Shown here: piece after piece, positions 5,991 through 6,906 of the stretch
How positions within the stretch are numbered: position 1 is the first letter of the stretch
Layout of the letters: each line of letters opens with the position of its first letter
Assembly (NCBI GenBank): GCA_002373325.1
Contig: DFKI01000079.1
Span: 1-6,906 of the forward strand
DNA: 6,906 nt
Source of the DNA: Treponema sp. UBA3649
GTDB taxonomy: Bacteria; Spirochaetota; Spirochaetia; Treponematales; Treponemataceae
Direction of reading: 5' to 3'
Translations under genes and position numbers: made by a program
Notes under the pieces: model-generated
Database searches by the model: none
The model's input: the letters and a program-made list of their open reading frames with translations, nothing else
What the model was told of the DNA's origin: nothing

Positions 5991-6446
5991 ATGAAATACA
6001 CATGCGAGCACTACATGGAGCGATACCTCATGCTTGACAAGGGAATGAGAATTCCGTCGGACGTAAGAAGACACATGGCCTCATGCAAAAAATGCAGTTC
6101 AGAAATCCGTGCGCTGAGCAAAGCAGAGAAAGCCTCCTCCACCGACATACAGATTCCCGACGCAATCAAAAGCGACACCATAGCCGAAGTGCTGAAAAAA
6201 ATCTCCCCCGGATACGAGCCAAAGATGCGTCACGTCTCCCTCGTCTCATGGATTGTCTTCGGTCTCATCATGCTCACGACCATGGTTCTTTTTGCGACCA
6301 TAATGAAAGAAGACCCCGTGACCACATTCGCATTCTCACTCAGCAGCGCCCTTCTCATCTCAGGTTACTGCCTCACGCTGATTGCCGCGAACATAGACCT
6401 TTTTGTCAAGAGAACAAAAGTAAAGATTTCACGTCCAAAAGTCTGA
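5991..6446 (+). CDS. Membrane-anchored zinc-finger anti-sigma factor
   Basis: The 151-residue protein starts with a cytoplasmic ZAS-like domain: H28-x3-C32-x2-C35 (HMASCKKC) with C5 or H7 as the likely fourth zinc ligand. Such domains bind and hold ECF sigma factors. A helical linker (36-80) leads to two membrane helices at about 84-105 and 112-134, joined by a very short loop, and a basic tail ending inside. With only about six residues outside the membrane there is no periplasmic sensor domain, so the signal may come from within the membrane or from a partner such as the DUF6249-like protein. AAGGAGG 7 bases before the ATG is the best ribosome site in the block, which may keep anti-sigma in excess. 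The pairing with the upstream sigma factor is inferred from order. Confidence 0.85.
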   Translation: MKYTCEHYMERYLMLDKGMRIPSDVRRHMASCKKCSSEIRALSKAEKASSTDIQIPDAIKSDTIAEVLKKISPGYEPKMRHVSLVSWIVFGLIMLTTMVLFATIMKEDPVTTFAFSLSSALLISGYCLTLIAANIDLFVKRTKVKISRPKV

Positions 6447-6464
6447 TTCGGAAAAACGTCCGAA
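6447..6464. terminator. Small hairpin between convergent genes, possible bidirectional terminator
   Basis: TTCGGA (6447-6452) and TCCGAA (6459-6464) pair over 6 bp around AAAACG, starting on the base after the anti-sigma stop codon. The convergent gene ends at 6467. There is no T tract after the stem in either direction, so termination is inferred mainly from position. Confidence 0.4.
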
Positions 6465-6466
6465 AA

Positions 6467-6685
6467 TCAAGGAAGACTGTTGAGAATGTCCCTGAGCTTT
6501 TTGATTTCCTCATCGTTCAGAGTGACACCCTTCCCCATCTTCTCGTGATCGGGGGACCATGTGCGGATGTCATATTTTGCAGGACGCTCGCTCCACGAGA
6601 CCTTGTTCAGCTCCATAGTCCATCCCGCCTTTGACTCGGAAAGAACGCCGAAAGACTCCTCAATCTTAAACTTAAAGTCATCCAT
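6467..6685 (-). CDS. YdbC/PC4-family single-strand nucleic acid binding protein
   Basis: The 72-residue protein matches the small bacterial PC4-like (YdbC) family, which binds single-stranded DNA or RNA as a dimer; its cellular role is poorly known. Visible hallmarks are FKIEESFGVLSES (4-16), GWTMELNKVSW (21-31), KYDIRTWSPDHEKMGKG (37-53) and a C-terminal helix after VTLNDEE. The length is that of the family. The frame can be extended to 6718, but AAGGAGAAG lies just before the ATG at 6685, and the extra residues KKIIFIRRR do not fit the family, so 6685 is the start. It converges with the anti-sigma gene across a 20-base gap and is not part of that operon. No convincing promoter was found upstream. 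Confidence 0.9.
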   Translation of the reverse strand: MDDFKFKIEESFGVLSESKAGWTMELNKVSWSERPAKYDIRTWSPDHEKMGKGVTLNDEEIKKLRDILNSLP

Positions 6686-6689
6686 AAAT

Positions 6690-6698
6690 CTTCTCCTT
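6690..6698 (-). promoter_or_regulatory. Ribosome binding site deciding the ydbC-like start
   Basis: On the minus strand AAGGAGAAG (6698-6690) is followed by ATTT and the ATG at 6685. It falls inside the longer possible frame and so shows that the shorter start is the one used. Confidence 0.85.
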
Positions 6699-6725
6699 AT
6701 GAAAATGATTTTTTTCAAAACGTCA

Positions 6726-6753
6726 TTAGGGAACCTCTAAAACTTAGGGAACC
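6726..6753. repeat. Direct repeat TTAGGGAACC, two copies
   Basis: TTAGGGAACC occurs at 6726-6735 and 6744-6753, with starts 18 bases apart and TCTAAAAC between. It lies upstream of the minus-strand ydbC-like gene. It may be an operator, or the edge of a dispersed repeat that includes the palindromes that follow. Confidence 0.7.
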
Positions 6754-6772
6754 ATTGAATAATTAAGAACGA

Positions 6773-6800
6773 TGTCATTATCTGGCTCGACCAGATAATC
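6773..6800. repeat. Palindromic element, copy A
   Basis: TGTC is followed by arm ATTATCTGG (6777-6785), loop CTCGA and arm CCAGATAAT (6791-6799), a perfect 9-bp stem, then C. It shares its frame (TGTCATT at one end, CTYGA in the loop, AATC at the other end) with copy B but has a different stem sequence. Confidence 0.8.
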
Positions 6801-6814
6801 CCTACCCCAAAAGA

Positions 6815-6842
6815 GATTGCCGTATCAAGTACGGCAATGACA
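6815..6842. repeat. Palindromic element, copy B, inverted relative to A
   Basis: Arms ATTGCCGTA (6816-6824) and TACGGCAAT (6830-6838) pair perfectly over 9 bp with loop TCAAG. On the minus strand it reads TGTC, arm, CTTGA, arm, C, the same frame and the same 28-bp length as copy A. Confidence 0.8.
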
Positions 6843-6851
6843 GACTGGTGG

Positions 6852-6867
6852 TGAGCCGGCAATGACA
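6852..6867. repeat. Broken half copy of the same palindromic element
   Basis: On the minus strand TGTCATTGCCGGCTCA (6867-6852) matches the left half and most of the loop of the element, but the second arm is missing. The rest of the window to 6906 holds no gene or structure that I can support. Confidence 0.6.
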
Positions 6868-6906
6868 GTATCAGTCGAAATTCAATTCTTTTTTAGGACG
6901 GCGGCC

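Noticed and set aside
6083..6634. Plus-strand ORF of 183 codons over the anti-sigma gene and ydbC-like gene
   Set aside because: It overlaps the anti-sigma gene in another frame and runs antisense through the ydbC-like gene. Both overlapped genes have family motifs and good ribosome sites.
6686..6718. Extended start of the ydbC-like gene at 6718
   Set aside because: The Shine-Dalgarno AAGGAGAAG lies inside the extension, right before the ATG at 6685, and the family starts there.

Overview
The window looks like chromosomal DNA of a spirochaete, most probably a host-associated Treponema. This is inferred from family content, not from a marker gene. The clues are a FliL-type flagellar protein, a lipoprotein with a spirochaete-like lipobox, coding sequence of moderate GC set against very AT-rich spacers, and several short tandem repeats and small palindromes between genes. 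The species cannot be named from the sequence alone.

Left part (1-1704, minus strand): the first 568 codons of phosphoribosylformylglycinamidine synthase (purL), a purine biosynthesis gene that runs off the left edge. Its promoter, TTGAAT-17-TATAAT, ends only 6 bases before the ATG, so the mRNA is probably leaderless. Just upstream of the promoter lie 14 copies of a 7-bp repeat.

Middle (1705-3089): an AT-rich spacer, then a stand-alone gene for an unrecognised 205-residue lipoprotein. Its promoter is TTGCCA-17-TATAAT with an extended -10. The roughly 170-nt leader holds a 13-bp tandem repeat, two small hairpins, two Shine-Dalgarno sequences and an 8-codon upstream ORF that overlaps the start codon. 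A 6-bp tandem repeat follows the stop codon directly, then a hairpin terminator.

Core (3090-6446, plus strand): hflX (ribosome-associated GTPase) and a FliL-like membrane protein lie close together. They are followed by a three-gene block: a three-helix membrane protein resembling DUF6249, an ECF sigma factor, and a two-helix membrane anti-sigma factor with a zinc-binding H-x3-C-x2-C motif. The block is preceded by a good match to an ECF-type promoter (TGCAAC, 16 bases, TGTC), which suggests an autoregulated envelope-stress circuit. The signal it senses cannot be read from the sequence.

Right part (6447-6906): a short minus-strand gene converges on the anti-sigma gene and encodes a YdbC/PC4-type single-strand nucleic acid binding protein of 72 residues. 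Beyond it is a gene-free stretch with a direct repeat (TTAGGGAACC, twice) and two complete plus one broken copy of a palindromic element. The two complete copies share a frame but have different, fully complementary stems.
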